A program made the translations under genes and the position numbers. 9,988 bases of DNA from UBA8437 sp963933195. GTDB taxonomy: Bacteria > Planctomycetota > Planctomycetia > Planctomycetales > Planctomycetaceae. Position 1 is the stretch's first letter. The number at the start of each line of letters is the position of its first letter. The notes under the pieces are model-generated. The model made no database searches. It worked only from the letters and a program-made list of their open reading frames with translations, and was not told the DNA's origin. Shown here in pieces: positions 1 through 7,766 of this stretch. The DNA lies in the NCBI GenBank assembly GCA_963933195.1, contig CAWVUS010000198.1, forward strand, positions 1 through 9,988, written 5' to 3'.

Positions 1-129
1 CTGATCTGGATGTTGGAGGATGGCAGCCGGATCAACTTCGAGTGGGTCAAGCCGTTCTACCAGGATCTCGACGGAGTCCAGTTGGAAACCGACTTCATGA
101 TGTTCACCAGTTGGTCGAAGTCCTGGTAG
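1..129 (+). CDS. C-terminal end of an unrecognised protein (5'-partial)
   Basis: Frame 1 is open from the window edge to TAG at 127-129 and gives 42 residues. The tail is rich in aromatic and acidic residues, contains FEWVKPFY, and ends in SWSKSW. I see no recognisable motif and cannot assign a function from this fragment. The next gene starts four bases after the stop on the same strand, so the two probably share a transcript and may be translationally coupled. The reading frame is likely real because of this tight junction, but the evidence is limited by the short length. Confidence 0.6.
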   Translation: MIWMLEDGSRINFEWVKPFYQDLDGVQLETDFMMFTSWSKSW

Positions 130-133
130 CCCG

Positions 134-535
134 GTGACGAGCGAGGGTCCGGTGATGGTCACATTCGACGAACTGGTGGTGTCGCGGCGACGGTGGATCG
201 ACGAGGAGTTGGCCCCGTGGTGCCGTCAGGCCGCCCGATCTGAACTGGTGAAAGCGGCCGAGGAGTGGCTGGACATCGCCGGCAAAGTGGATGCCGAGTC
301 GACACTGTGGACCTGGGCCTGGAGCCGGTTTCCAGCATTGGTTTGCGACGATCTGCCCGGGGTCAACGAAACCAGCCCGGTGCAGTTGGTGCTCGCCGAC
401 GGCCGGGAAATCGTGGGGTTTCCCGACGCCCGGGCCGCGGGGCCCGGGCAACTGGTCGTCATCGATGCCCGGGATGGTCAATTGACGCACGGGCCGATAT
501 CTATCGACGAGATCGTGAGCGTGGCGAGCGTGTGA
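134..535 (+). CDS. Small conserved-looking hypothetical protein, 133 aa
   Basis: I do not recognise this family. A GTG at 134, four bases after the previous stop, gives 133 residues; an in-frame ATG at 155 would give 126. Neither has a clear Shine-Dalgarno, so translational coupling is the better argument for the GTG. The first 60 or so residues look helical and tryptophan-rich (RRRWIDEELAPW, EEWLDIAG, LWTWAWSRF). The second half alternates hydrophobic strands and turns (VQLVLADGREIVGF, GQLVVIDARDGQ, ISIDEIVSV), a rhythm reminiscent of small SH3- or Sm-like barrels; that is inference only. There is no signal peptide or membrane segment, so it is probably cytoplasmic. It converges with the HlyD-like gene, with 18 bases between the stops. 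Confidence 0.72.
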   Translation: MTSEGPVMVTFDELVVSRRRWIDEELAPWCRQAARSELVKAAEEWLDIAGKVDAESTLWTWAWSRFPALVCDDLPGVNETSPVQLVLADGREIVGFPDARAAGPGQLVVIDARDGQLTHGPISIDEIVSVASV

Positions 536-553
536 CCAGCCGGTACCGCTCGA

Positions 554-1729
554 TTACTCGACCTCGACCTCGACCGATGAACCGATGGGAACATCCGGCC
601 ACAGTCTGCCAATTGGCTCGACGGTGACTCGCACCAGCGGATCGATTCCGGCGGGTGTCTCCACGTCCTGTTCGGTGTGCGGCGGCACGATCGACACGCG
701 TCCCCGGCACCGGATCGAACCGGCAAACCGCAGTCGGACCAGTGTTCCGATCGGGTACTGGTTGATTTGCCGACTGGGGACCGGCAGGTCGATGTGTTGC
801 CGCTCGCGGTCGTAGAGTTCGACAATGGCTTCGCCACCGGTCACCCGGTCACCGGGCTGCTTCAGGTGCAGGCCGACCGTGCCATGGGCTCCGGCGGTGA
901 GAGTCAGGCGTCCGCGGCGATTTTTCAGTGACTGCAGCGTTTTGCGTGCATGGGCGAGTTGACGAGTGATGACATCAACGCCGTTGGCGGTCTGGAATTT
1001 CTCCGGCAGGCTGTCCCGCAAACGGTTGATTCGGTCGAGTCGTTCGCGGCAAAGCTTGGCCTGGGTGGCACTGATCGAAGCCGCGTTGCGGGCTGCTTGT
1101 TGTCGCAGCATGGCCTTCATCCGCACCGTATCGCTGGTCAGCATCTGGGGCAGGGTGCCGAGGCGGTAGATCTGGTCATTGCTGCCGATACTGGCCAGTC
1201 CGTCACTGCGGTCCAGCATTTCTTCCCAGGCAGTTTGCATGAACTCGTTGTAGTACTGCTTTTCGAGATGGTTGGCTGCCAGCGAACGCACTTCGAATTC
1301 CTCACGCTCCAGGTCCCGCAGTTTCAGAGCCAGGTCGACGTCCGCCTTGGCCTGGGCTTGGGAGAGCGTTGCTTCGAGCGTCGGCAGGATGGCGCCCCGG
1401 TCGGCGACCTGCCGCTCCAGTTGTTCGTCGGCCAGCAACACCAGCACCGTGCCCGGGGTGACCACGTCACCGGGCTGGTGGCGGAATTCACGGACCACCG
1501 CGTCGATCGGTGACACGATCGCATTTTGTTGGGCCCTGAGGTATCCGACCAGCGTCCGCGAGGCCGACCGGTCGTCGAGCCAGTTGGTGACAGCCAGGCC
1601 CGAGAGCAGAGTCAGGACCAGCAGCAGCAGGGTGCGGTGTGGGGGAGCCGGCAGGGGCAAGCCGTCGGTGGTGGTGGCAACCGGCGGGTGATCGATACGG
1701 GGAGCGACTGGTGTGGATGATGTCGACAT
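554..1729 (-). CDS. HlyD/RND-type membrane-fusion (periplasmic adaptor) protein
   Basis: This is probably the periplasmic adaptor subunit of a secretion or efflux system, anchored in the inner membrane by its N-terminus. With ATG at 1729 it has 391 residues. Residues 1-31 form a Pro/Thr-rich cytoplasmic tail, and a hydrophobic helix spans about 33-49. The first lipoyl half-motif is at about 70-100 (SPIDAVV, QPGDVVTPG). A long region rich in Leu, Gln, Ala, Arg and Glu follows and fits the alpha-helical coiled-coil hairpin. The second lipoyl half (GTVGLHLKQPGDRVTGGEAIVEL) and a beta-barrel-like C-terminus come next. This order is diagnostic of the HlyD/MFP superfamily. An in-frame GTG at 1780 would add 17 residues; neither start has a good Shine-Dalgarno, and I prefer the ATG. 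No ABC, RND or MFS pump partner is visible in the window, so the transported substrate is unknown. The stop is TAA at 554-556. Confidence 0.82.
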   Translation of the reverse strand: MSTSSTPVAPRIDHPPVATTTDGLPLPAPPHRTLLLLVLTLLSGLAVTNWLDDRSASRTLVGYLRAQQNAIVSPIDAVVREFRHQPGDVVTPGTVLVLLADEQLERQVADRGAILPTLEATLSQAQAKADVDLALKLRDLEREEFEVRSLAANHLEKQYYNEFMQTAWEEMLDRSDGLASIGSNDQIYRLGTLPQMLTSDTVRMKAMLRQQAARNAASISATQAKLCRERLDRINRLRDSLPEKFQTANGVDVITRQLAHARKTLQSLKNRRGRLTLTAGAHGTVGLHLKQPGDRVTGGEAIVELYDRERQHIDLPVPSRQINQYPIGTLVRLRFAGSIRCRGRVSIVPPHTEQDVETPAGIDPLVRVTVEPIGRLWPDVPIGSSVEVEVE

Positions 1730-1799
1730 GATGGGGCTCGGCGGTTGTGTCTGGTACCGGTGGGATTGTGAGTGCTCCACACCGGGACTTGGATGTTTG

Positions 1800-1815
1800 T
1801 CAGAGTGTTCTCTGA
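1800..1815. repeat. Perfect 6-bp inverted repeat, operator candidate
   Basis: TCAGAG-TGTT-CTCTGA is a perfect dyad with a 4-base spacer. It is flanked by T-rich sequence on the left and A-rich on the right, which extends the symmetry imperfectly. It lies about 70 bases upstream of the HlyD-like ATG, a position suited to a dimeric regulator controlling that gene. There is no T-run immediately after it on either strand, so a terminator role is less likely. The binding protein is unknown. Confidence 0.4.
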
Positions 1816-1988
1816 AAATCGGACGCCATCGCCGTGCCGGTCCACTTCAACGGGGGTCGAGAACAGCGGCAGTCACGAGCGGCGTGTGCCAGTCAGGGGA
1901 ACCGCCATCGCCGATTCGACACGCACAACAAGTCCCTGCGGTCGTAGCCCCTACGATTGTTACAACCGGAATGTTTTAACCGTTGGTT

Positions 1989-2020
1989 GTCCGGCGGCTG
2001 TGACGACCGTGTCGCCGGAC
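1989..2020 (+). promoter_or_regulatory. Strong hairpin upstream of the amidohydrolase
   Basis: GTCCGGCGGC (1989-1998) pairs with GTCGCCGGAC (2011-2020) over ten base pairs, including one G-U, around a 12-base loop. A short CCCGCGGG palindrome follows at 2022-2029. No T-tract follows. The hairpin lies about 94 bases before the amidohydrolase ATG, so it could be a leader RNA structure or a DNA operator; the sequence does not decide. It matches no riboswitch class I can recognise. Confidence 0.4.
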
Positions 2021-2113
2021 TCCCGCGGGGCTGGAGACTGCAAACTGCCGTGTGTCTTGGCTACGATGAGCCACGAGTCTTCTCGTTCCACCCCATCCAG
2101 AGATGGCATCATC

Positions 2114-3115
2114 ATGACGCAATTCCAACGCAGCACCGACCGTCGCGAGTTCCTGGCCAAGACGGCCGCCGCGGCCAGTTCTTTCGTTCTTCCCACGACT
2201 CTCATGTCTCACCTCGCCCCTGGATCGGCTAATGCCGCGGAGGATTCCAAGCCCGTGATTCCCATCGTCGACACGCACCAGCATCTCTGGGATCTCAAGA
2301 AGCTCACCCTGCCGTGGCTGAAGAACGAGGGTGTGAAGTCGATCAATCGGGATTTCCTGATGAAGGACTATCTCGAGGCGACCCGGGGGCAGGGGGTCTC
2401 CAAGACGGTCTACATGGAAGTCAATGTCCGTCAGGAGGATCAGGATCTCGAGGCGGAGTGGGTGATCGGGTTGTGCCGCGACAAGTCGAACCCGATGAAA
2501 GCTGCGGTCATCGGAGGTTACCCTCACGATCGTGGCTTCAAGAAGTACATCGAGCAGTACGAGGATAGCGACTACGTCCGGGGTGTCCGTACGGTGCTCC
2601 ACGATCCCGATCGTCCCAAGGGGCTTTGTCTTCAGAAGCGGTTCGTCAAGAACGTCAAGCTGCTTGGCAAGCTTGGGATGAGCTTCGATTTGTGCATGCG
2701 GCCCGACGAGTTGGCTGACGGGGCACGCCTGGTCGAAAAGTGTCCCAAGACGATGTTTGTGGTCGACCATTGTGGCAACATGCCGGTCGTTTCCGATGAT
2801 GCGGAACTCCGGAAGAAGTGGATGGCCGGGATGAAGGCGCTGGCTGCGCACGAGAATGTGGTCTGCAAGATCTCGGGAATCGTGGTCACGGCGTCGGAGA
2901 ACTGGAAAGCGGCAGACCTGGCACCCAACATGCTCTTCTGCATCGACACTTTTGGTGAGGACCGAGCGTACTTTGCCGGAGACTGGCCCGTGTGTCGGCT
3001 ACGGGCCACCTTTGCCCAGTGGGTCGCCGCCCTGAAAACGATCGTCAAGGATCGGCCACTGGAGGCCCAGAAAAAGCTGTTCGCCAAGAACGCCGAGAAG
3101 TTCTATCGGATCTAG
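2114..3115 (+). CDS. Tat-exported amidohydrolase, L-fuconolactonase-like (Amidohydro_2)
   Basis: This is a metal-dependent TIM-barrel hydrolase of the amidohydrolase-2 / COG3618 type, a family that includes sugar lactonases such as L-fuconolactonase. The chosen ATG at 2114 (333 aa) puts a textbook Tat signal at the N-terminus: the twin-arginine motif DRREFLAK at residues 9-16, a hydrophobic stretch, and a likely cleavage after ANA at about 39-41. The mature protein opens with the metal-binding DTHQHLW (53-59). VVDHCGN (D218, H219) sits mid-barrel, and FAGDWPVC carries the expected catalytic Asp at 290. The last two motifs are what point to the lactonase branch. Export suggests action in the periplasm, perhaps on sugar lactones during glycan breakdown; the exact substrate is inference. 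The frame is open upstream to 1772, but the Tat signal argues strongly for ATG 2114. It appears monocistronic. Confidence 0.87.
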   Translation: MTQFQRSTDRREFLAKTAAAASSFVLPTTLMSHLAPGSANAAEDSKPVIPIVDTHQHLWDLKKLTLPWLKNEGVKSINRDFLMKDYLEATRGQGVSKTVYMEVNVRQEDQDLEAEWVIGLCRDKSNPMKAAVIGGYPHDRGFKKYIEQYEDSDYVRGVRTVLHDPDRPKGLCLQKRFVKNVKLLGKLGMSFDLCMRPDELADGARLVEKCPKTMFVVDHCGNMPVVSDDAELRKKWMAGMKALAAHENVVCKISGIVVTASENWKAADLAPNMLFCIDTFGEDRAYFAGDWPVCRLRATFAQWVAALKTIVKDRPLEAQKKLFAKNAEKFYRI

Positions 3116-3153
3116 AGGGAGTGGACTGCCGGAGCGGCATCCGCGAGACTCCT

Positions 3154-3172
3154 CACCGGCGACCAGCCGGTG
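3154..3172 (+). terminator. Possible terminator hairpin after the amidohydrolase
   Basis: CACCGGC (3154-3160) and GCCGGTG (3166-3172) form a perfect 7-bp stem with a 5-base loop, 39 bases after the amidohydrolase stop. No uninterrupted T-run follows, only a T/G-rich stretch about 15 bases later, so it is not a canonical intrinsic terminator. It could stall polymerase or protect the mRNA end. Confidence 0.3.
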
Positions 3173-3288
3173 CCGGGCCTGGTCGTTGTTGGTCTTTGGC
3201 ACGACATTCGCTCTTTCTGGGTGCTTGCTGTTTCCATGATGCGAATGGGCGAAAAGTGAGCCGACCAAGGATGGTCCGCTTGTAAACT

Positions 3289-3300
3289 TGCCAATTGGCA
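3289..3300. repeat. 12-base perfect palindrome upstream of the thioredoxin-protease gene
   Basis: TGCCAATTGGCA is fully self-complementary and lies 56 bases before ATG 3356. It is just upstream of a -10-like TACAAT at 3322-3327, a location suited to an operator. There is no second copy nearby. It could be chance; its palindrome length and position are the only evidence. Confidence 0.3.
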
Positions 3301-3321
3301 GCCTGTAGTCGTGGACAGCTT

Positions 3322-3327
3322 TACAAT
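3322..3327 (+). promoter_or_regulatory. Possible -10 element for the thioredoxin-protease gene
   Basis: TACAAT matches the sigma-70 -10 consensus at five of six positions and lies 28 bases before ATG 3356. The nearest -35-like hexamer, TTGGCA at 3295-3300, gives a 21-base spacer, longer than usual, so the promoter is doubtful. If real, it would exclude the GTG at 3311 as the translation start. Confidence 0.28.
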
Positions 3328-3355
3328 TTGCTCGCCGATAGCCAGGGATGGTGTG

Positions 3356-5062
3356 ATGCTGCGAGTTTCGTTCAGCGATTGTTTTGCTGCGATTTGTTCT
3401 CTCTCGGCCCACTGCTGGTCGCGGACCGTCGGATCGGTTGTCCGTCTGTCGATGGTGGTCTTGCTGGTGGGGGGGGGCCTGGTGCCGACGACCGGCGAGT
3501 CTGGCGAGGTCCTTGAGTTTTCGGGGCCAGGTTGCCTGGCTTGTCAGCGGATGAGCCCGTTGGTCGAGAAACTCAAGCGGCAGGGGTACCCGATCCGTGT
3601 ACTGGATATTCGACGGGCACCGCGGCTGGCCCGCCAACTGGATATCAAGTTGCTGCCGACCTTCGTGTTGATCGAGTCGGGACGGGCGGTGAAGAAGATT
3701 GTCGGAGTGACCTCCGAGTCGCAGTTGCGTTCGTTGGTTGAGTCGGCTCGCGCCAGCAGCAACACGCAGCCCGATGAGGATCCCGGGCCGTCGGTTTCGG
3801 CCCGGTTGACCGAGTTCGCCGGGACAGCGGCCAAGACGCCTGGTCCGAAAGAACCCGTGGTTCGCGCCAAGGTCGGGGCTGCGACGTTGTCGGCGGGCAC
3901 GGGCCTGCAGTCCAGTTGTGTGCGTCTGCGGCTCGAGCAAACCGATGGGCACGAATTTGCCTCGGGAACGATTATTGACAGCCGGCCGGGACGCAGCATC
4001 GTCCTGACCTGTGGCCACCTGTTCCGCAATTACCACCCGCGGGGGAAGACGGGTGGTGCGGTTGGCACGACGCGAGCGGGCGGACGGTTGACTGTCGACG
4101 TGTTCGACGGCCGTCGCTCGACCTCGTATGCCGGTCGCCTGCTGGGGCATGACCTGGAGTCGGATGTGGGGCTGGTCGAGATTGCCTCGCGCAAACTGCT
4201 TCCGGTCGCACGGGTTGCCGATCCGGGCGAGACTCTTTCGGCTGGCCAGCGGCTGGTCAGTTTCGGTTGCAACGGGGGAGACCAGCCGACTCGCGAACTG
4301 GTGGCCGTCACCAGGCTGAATCGTTATCTCGGTCCGGACAATATCGAGTGCACGGGAGTGCCGTTGCAGGGACGCAGTGGGGGTGGCTTGTTTGACGGTG
4401 CCGGCCGGGTTGTCGGAGTCTGTTTTGCCGCCGACCCGACTTACCAGCGCGGCCTGTATGCTGGCCTGAGACCGATCCACGACTTGCTGGTTCGTTGTCG
4501 TCTGAATTCACTGGTGGCACATCGGGATCAGCCCGGGCCGAACCGGGACACGATCCCCACGGCTGCCAGGACCCCGGTGTCACGACCGGTTGGTTCCCGA
4601 TCGTCGCTGGATGACTTCCCTCGGCCGTCGGTGAAGACGGTTGCCGCGGAACCGGCATCGCCGGTGTCGGTGACCGGGCCAGGCCGGACGACTCCGGTTG
4701 TACCGCCCCGGTCGACCAGTGGCCGCAGTCGAGGCGTGTCGCAATCGGCGGCCGAGGCCGCCGCGTCCCAGGCAGCGGTGTTTGCAGCCGAGGGTGCCGA
4801 GGTGGTTTGTATCATCCGTTCACCGAACAATCCCCGGGCGGCCAGTCGCGTGGTGATCATCAACCGGGCCAGCCGCAAGTTCGTCTCCGATCTGCTCGGC
4901 GAGGTGGATGCCGGGGCCAGGCCGACGTCGCGTTTCGAGGCTCGGGCCACTCGCCGGTCTCACCCGGTCGTCGGACACACCCGGACCACCGGGCCGTCCC
5001 GGATGAGGTTGCCGGTGATCCGCGGCAGCGGCTTCTCGGTGCGGCCAGGGCCAACTCGTTGA
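3356..5062 (+). CDS. Secreted thioredoxin-fold / trypsin-like serine protease fusion
   Basis: Numbering from ATG 3356 (568 aa), a hydrophobic export segment lies at about 31-43 (VVRLSMVVLLVGGGL). A thioredoxin-like domain follows with the redox motif C60-L-A-C63 and the typical LPTF cis-Pro region. After a linker comes a chymotrypsin-fold domain with a visible triad: H221 in LTCGHLF, D270 in ESDVGLVEI, and S341 in GRSGGGLFD. A Pro/Ser/Thr/Arg-rich linker (about 400-480) leads to a C-terminal alpha/beta segment (AEGAEVVCIIRSP, RVVIINRASRKFV) of unknown role. The protein is probably periplasmic or secreted and may couple disulfide chemistry to proteolysis or folding quality control; that is inference. 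The start is uncertain: GTG 3311 adds 15 residues and ATG 3452 begins directly at the hydrophobic core. ATG 3356 has AGGGA nearby at 3344-3348. Nine consecutive G bases occur in the signal-peptide codons. Confidence 0.82.
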   Translation: MLRVSFSDCFAAICSLSAHCWSRTVGSVVRLSMVVLLVGGGLVPTTGESGEVLEFSGPGCLACQRMSPLVEKLKRQGYPIRVLDIRRAPRLARQLDIKLLPTFVLIESGRAVKKIVGVTSESQLRSLVESARASSNTQPDEDPGPSVSARLTEFAGTAAKTPGPKEPVVRAKVGAATLSAGTGLQSSCVRLRLEQTDGHEFASGTIIDSRPGRSIVLTCGHLFRNYHPRGKTGGAVGTTRAGGRLTVDVFDGRRSTSYAGRLLGHDLESDVGLVEIASRKLLPVARVADPGETLSAGQRLVSFGCNGGDQPTRELVAVTRLNRYLGPDNIECTGVPLQGRSGGGLFDGAGRVVGVCFAADPTYQRGLYAGLRPIHDLLVRCRLNSLVAHRDQPGPNRDTIPTAARTPVSRPVGSRSSLDDFPRPSVKTVAAEPASPVSVTGPGRTTPVVPPRSTSGRSRGVSQSAAEAAASQAAVFAAEGAEVVCIIRSPNNPRAASRVVIINRASRKFVSDLLGEVDAGARPTSRFEARATRRSHPVVGHTRTTGPSRMRLPVIRGSGFSVRPGPTR

Positions 5063-5103
5063 ATCAAACTCGCCATCGGCGGGTGTGTCCGGAACGGTGA
5101 CGA

Positions 5104-5132
5104 TTGCTCGCCACGCGGGCTTGCCACATAAT
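5104..5132 (+). promoter_or_regulatory. Sigma-70-like promoter for cysK with overlapping dyad
   Basis: TTGCTC (5104-5109) and CATAAT (5127-5132) are separated by exactly 17 bases and lie 39 bases before the cysK ATG. An inverted repeat GCCA-N5-TGGC (5123-5126 / 5132-5135) straddles the -10, and TTGCC/GGCAA (5121-5125 / 5141-5145) gives a second nested dyad. A repressor or activator of sulfur metabolism could bind there; the regulator is not identified. Confidence 0.5.
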
Positions 5133-5171
5133 GGCCTGACGGCAAAGAGAACAAACCACCAGGAGTCACAC

Positions 5172-6109
<938 letters not shown>

Positions 6110-6110
<1 letters not shown>

Positions 6111-6132
6111 ACCGCCGGATTTCCGGTTGTTT
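6110..6132. terminator. Possible short terminator hairpin between convergent genes
   Basis: AACCG (6110-6114) pairs with CGGTT (6124-6128), and an alternative CCGG/CCGG pairing exists inside it. The hairpin fills the 21-base gap between cysK and the convergent fungal-type synthase. On the + strand it is followed only by GTTTC, a weak T-tract. There is no T-tract on the other strand. Confidence 0.3.
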
Positions 6133-7655
6133 CAAAGGGTGGCTGAAACGGCGTCCAGGGCGTTGGCAAAGATGGCCTGCAACTGGTCGTAGGGTTCCAG
6201 CCCCGCGGAAACGCGGACCAGGTGCCGTGATACGCCACACGATTCTGCCCACTCCAGTTCGTGGTAATGGGCCAGGATCGTGAAGGGGCAGGCCAGCGTG
6301 TAGTTGGTACCGAGGTTTGGTCCTTTGTCGACCGCCAGGGCATTGTAGAACGTCGCGGTGGTTGCTTCGGGGTTCTCCAGGAGAATTGAGAACAACGGTC
6401 CGCGGTGTCCGTCGGGGCGGGCGAAGGCGTCGAATCGGGACGCATGGTTGAGGTCACTGGCGGGGTTCTTGTCGTCCGGAAAGTAGACTGTCGCCACGCC
6501 GGGTTGTGCTCGTAGGAAGTCGACCAGTCGACTCGCGTTCTTGCACGTCACCGGAAGCCTCAGCGAGTAGTCCCGGGAATTGCGTTCCAGGACGATCATG
6601 TCGGCGGTGTAGATGCCCGCCGGCGGAGATGCGTCGAGTGCGGCGGAGAGTGTCTCGGCGAATTGGCTGTGCGGGTTGACCACGATCGAGCCGCCGGTGA
6701 CGTCGCCCACACCGGAAAACGATTTCGTGAGACTGCTACAGACGGCGTCGGCGACGGGCAGTACGTCGACGTTCCCGAATCCGGCAATCGTTTCGTCAAC
6801 GACCAGGGGCACGCCGTGGGCCGTGCACAGTTTCGAGAGTTCCCCGAGATCGGGCACCGCGAGCAGGGGGTTGCTGGGAAACTCGGTGTAGACGCCACTG
6901 AAGCGGCGGCCTCCTTCGAGTGCCTCTTGCAGTTGGTTCAACTCGGCCCGGTCTCCCCGAGGCAGAAACCAGCAACCGGCCGACCCACACAATTGCTGGA
7001 CTTTCAGCGCATCGACATAAGGGAACCCGAATTGCACGCTGTCCAGTCCGGGTGAGAGGCTGTCGACGGCCCGGTGCAGCGCGGCAAAACCGCTCATGCC
7101 ACACGAGGCCAGCCAGGTTCGTTTGACGGGGACGCCCGCCAGGGAGGCCACCCGTTGGGTGACGACCTGGTTGATCTCTTTGGCCGGTTCAGCCATCCGT
7201 CCGGCCAGCAGGTCCTCGGCCTGGCGTGATGAGATTCCCTCGCCCATATGTTGCCAGGCGTCCTGGCCCACTCGAGCCAATTCGCCGGGAAAGATCACCA
7301 CGTGCACGTTGTCGTGTCCGTTGGCGGCCAATGCCCCCGGCAACGGTGTGACTTGAGCCACCTGTGTGTCCTGGTTCGCGTTGATGAACGTCGCGGTTCG
7401 GACAGCTGCCGCCCTGGTCGGAAACACCAGGCAGTCGTGGCCTGGTTGGTCCACCGCTTGTGCCACGGTGTTGAAGAGGTCGCGGCAGAAACGGTTGTAG
7501 ACGAAACGGGGGTACCCGGTGGTCAGCTTGTCCTTGACCCGAGGTTCTCCCTCTTCGTAGCCGATATTGTCGGCCCATGTCGGCAAGCAGGCCGAGACCG
7601 CGTGCGGACTGTCGGGGATCGGTCGACCGAGATCGGTGGGGAGGTGCAGTGGCAT
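6132..7655 (-). CDS. Fungal-type (STR2-like) cystathionine gamma-synthase homologue
   Basis: This is a PLP-dependent Cys/Met-metabolism enzyme of 507 aa, far longer than the 380-400 aa bacterial MetB type. Family members make cystathionine from an activated homoserine and cysteine. The N-terminal region (SPHAVSACLPTW, NIGYEEGE, TTGYPRFVYNRF) closely resembles, from memory, the start of fungal cystathionine gamma-synthases (yeast STR2, Neurospora met-7). The PLP lysine is K311 in SSLTKSFSGVGDVTGGS, and VDETIAGFGN supplies the cofactor-ring aspartate. TEFPSNPLL matches the ETPSNPL region of the fold. ATG 7655 is chosen because homology begins a few residues later; an open upstream extension to 7727 has no support. 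It is divergent from the metB-type gene and convergent with cysK. The precise substrate (O-acetyl-, O-succinyl- or phosphohomoserine) cannot be read from the sequence, and a lyase or another gamma-elimination activity is possible. Confidence 0.85.
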   Translation of the reverse strand: MPLHLPTDLGRPIPDSPHAVSACLPTWADNIGYEEGEPRVKDKLTTGYPRFVYNRFCRDLFNTVAQAVDQPGHDCLVFPTRAAAVRTATFINANQDTQVAQVTPLPGALAANGHDNVHVVIFPGELARVGQDAWQHMGEGISSRQAEDLLAGRMAEPAKEINQVVTQRVASLAGVPVKRTWLASCGMSGFAALHRAVDSLSPGLDSVQFGFPYVDALKVQQLCGSAGCWFLPRGDRAELNQLQEALEGGRRFSGVYTEFPSNPLLAVPDLGELSKLCTAHGVPLVVDETIAGFGNVDVLPVADAVCSSLTKSFSGVGDVTGGSIVVNPHSQFAETLSAALDASPPAGIYTADMIVLERNSRDYSLRLPVTCKNASRLVDFLRAQPGVATVYFPDDKNPASDLNHASRFDAFARPDGHRGPLFSILLENPEATTATFYNALAVDKGPNLGTNYTLACPFTILAHYHELEWAESCGVSRHLVRVSAGLEPYDQLQAIFANALDAVSATL

Positions 7656-7695
7656 GGGAACTTGGCGTCGGGACGTGTGTCGCTCAGCGACTAGG

Positions 7696-7724
7696 TTAAC
7701 GTAACGAGCGGCGTCGCATAGACT
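7696..7724 (+). promoter_or_regulatory. Candidate promoter for the metB-type gene in a divergent spacer
   Basis: TTAACG (7696-7701) and TAGACT (7719-7724) are 17 bases apart and lie 42 bases before ATG 7767. Each matches four of six consensus positions. A small dyad GTTA-ACG-TAAC (7695-7705) overlaps the -35 and could be an operator shared with the divergent fungal-type synthase gene, whose ATG is at 7655. Confidence 0.38.
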
Positions 7725-7766
7725 CAATGGTTCTCAATCCCGCTCTCATTTACTGGAACCGGAACG

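Larger units (their letters stand above)
1730..2113. other. Divergent intergenic region, 384 bases, with two inverted repeats
   Basis: This spacer separates the HlyD-like gene (-) from the amidohydrolase (+), so it must carry both promoters. The amidohydrolase frame stays open leftwards to 1772, but the predicted peptide there is low-complexity (Arg, Ser, Thr) and precedes a clear Tat signal, so I treat it as non-coding. Two inverted repeats stand out, at 1800-1815 and 1989-2020, and are listed separately. I could not pick a convincing -35/-10 pair for either gene. Confidence 0.6.

Noticed and set aside
950..1513. 187-aa plus-strand reading frame inside the HlyD-like gene
   Set aside because: It is antisense to the coiled-coil region of the adaptor, and the repetitive Leu/Gln composition mirrors that strand.
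1772..2113. A 114-residue N-terminal extension of the amidohydrolase
   Set aside because: It would bury the Tat signal internally, its composition is not protein-like, and the stretch contains inverted repeats.
1976..2851. 291-aa minus-strand reading frame across the amidohydrolase
   Set aside because: It is antisense to a gene with clear Tat and metal-binding motifs and shows no domain of its own.
2999..4480. Long 493-aa reading frame on the minus strand
   Set aside because: It is a high-GC antisense shadow of the thioredoxin-protease and amidohydrolase genes, rich in Arg/Gln/His/Pro, with no recognisable motif.
5068..5084. Seven-base-pair hairpin (ACTCGCC/GGCGGGT) after the protease gene as a terminator
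   Set aside because: It has a 3-base loop and a wobble pair and no T-tract follows, so support is too weak to list as a feature.
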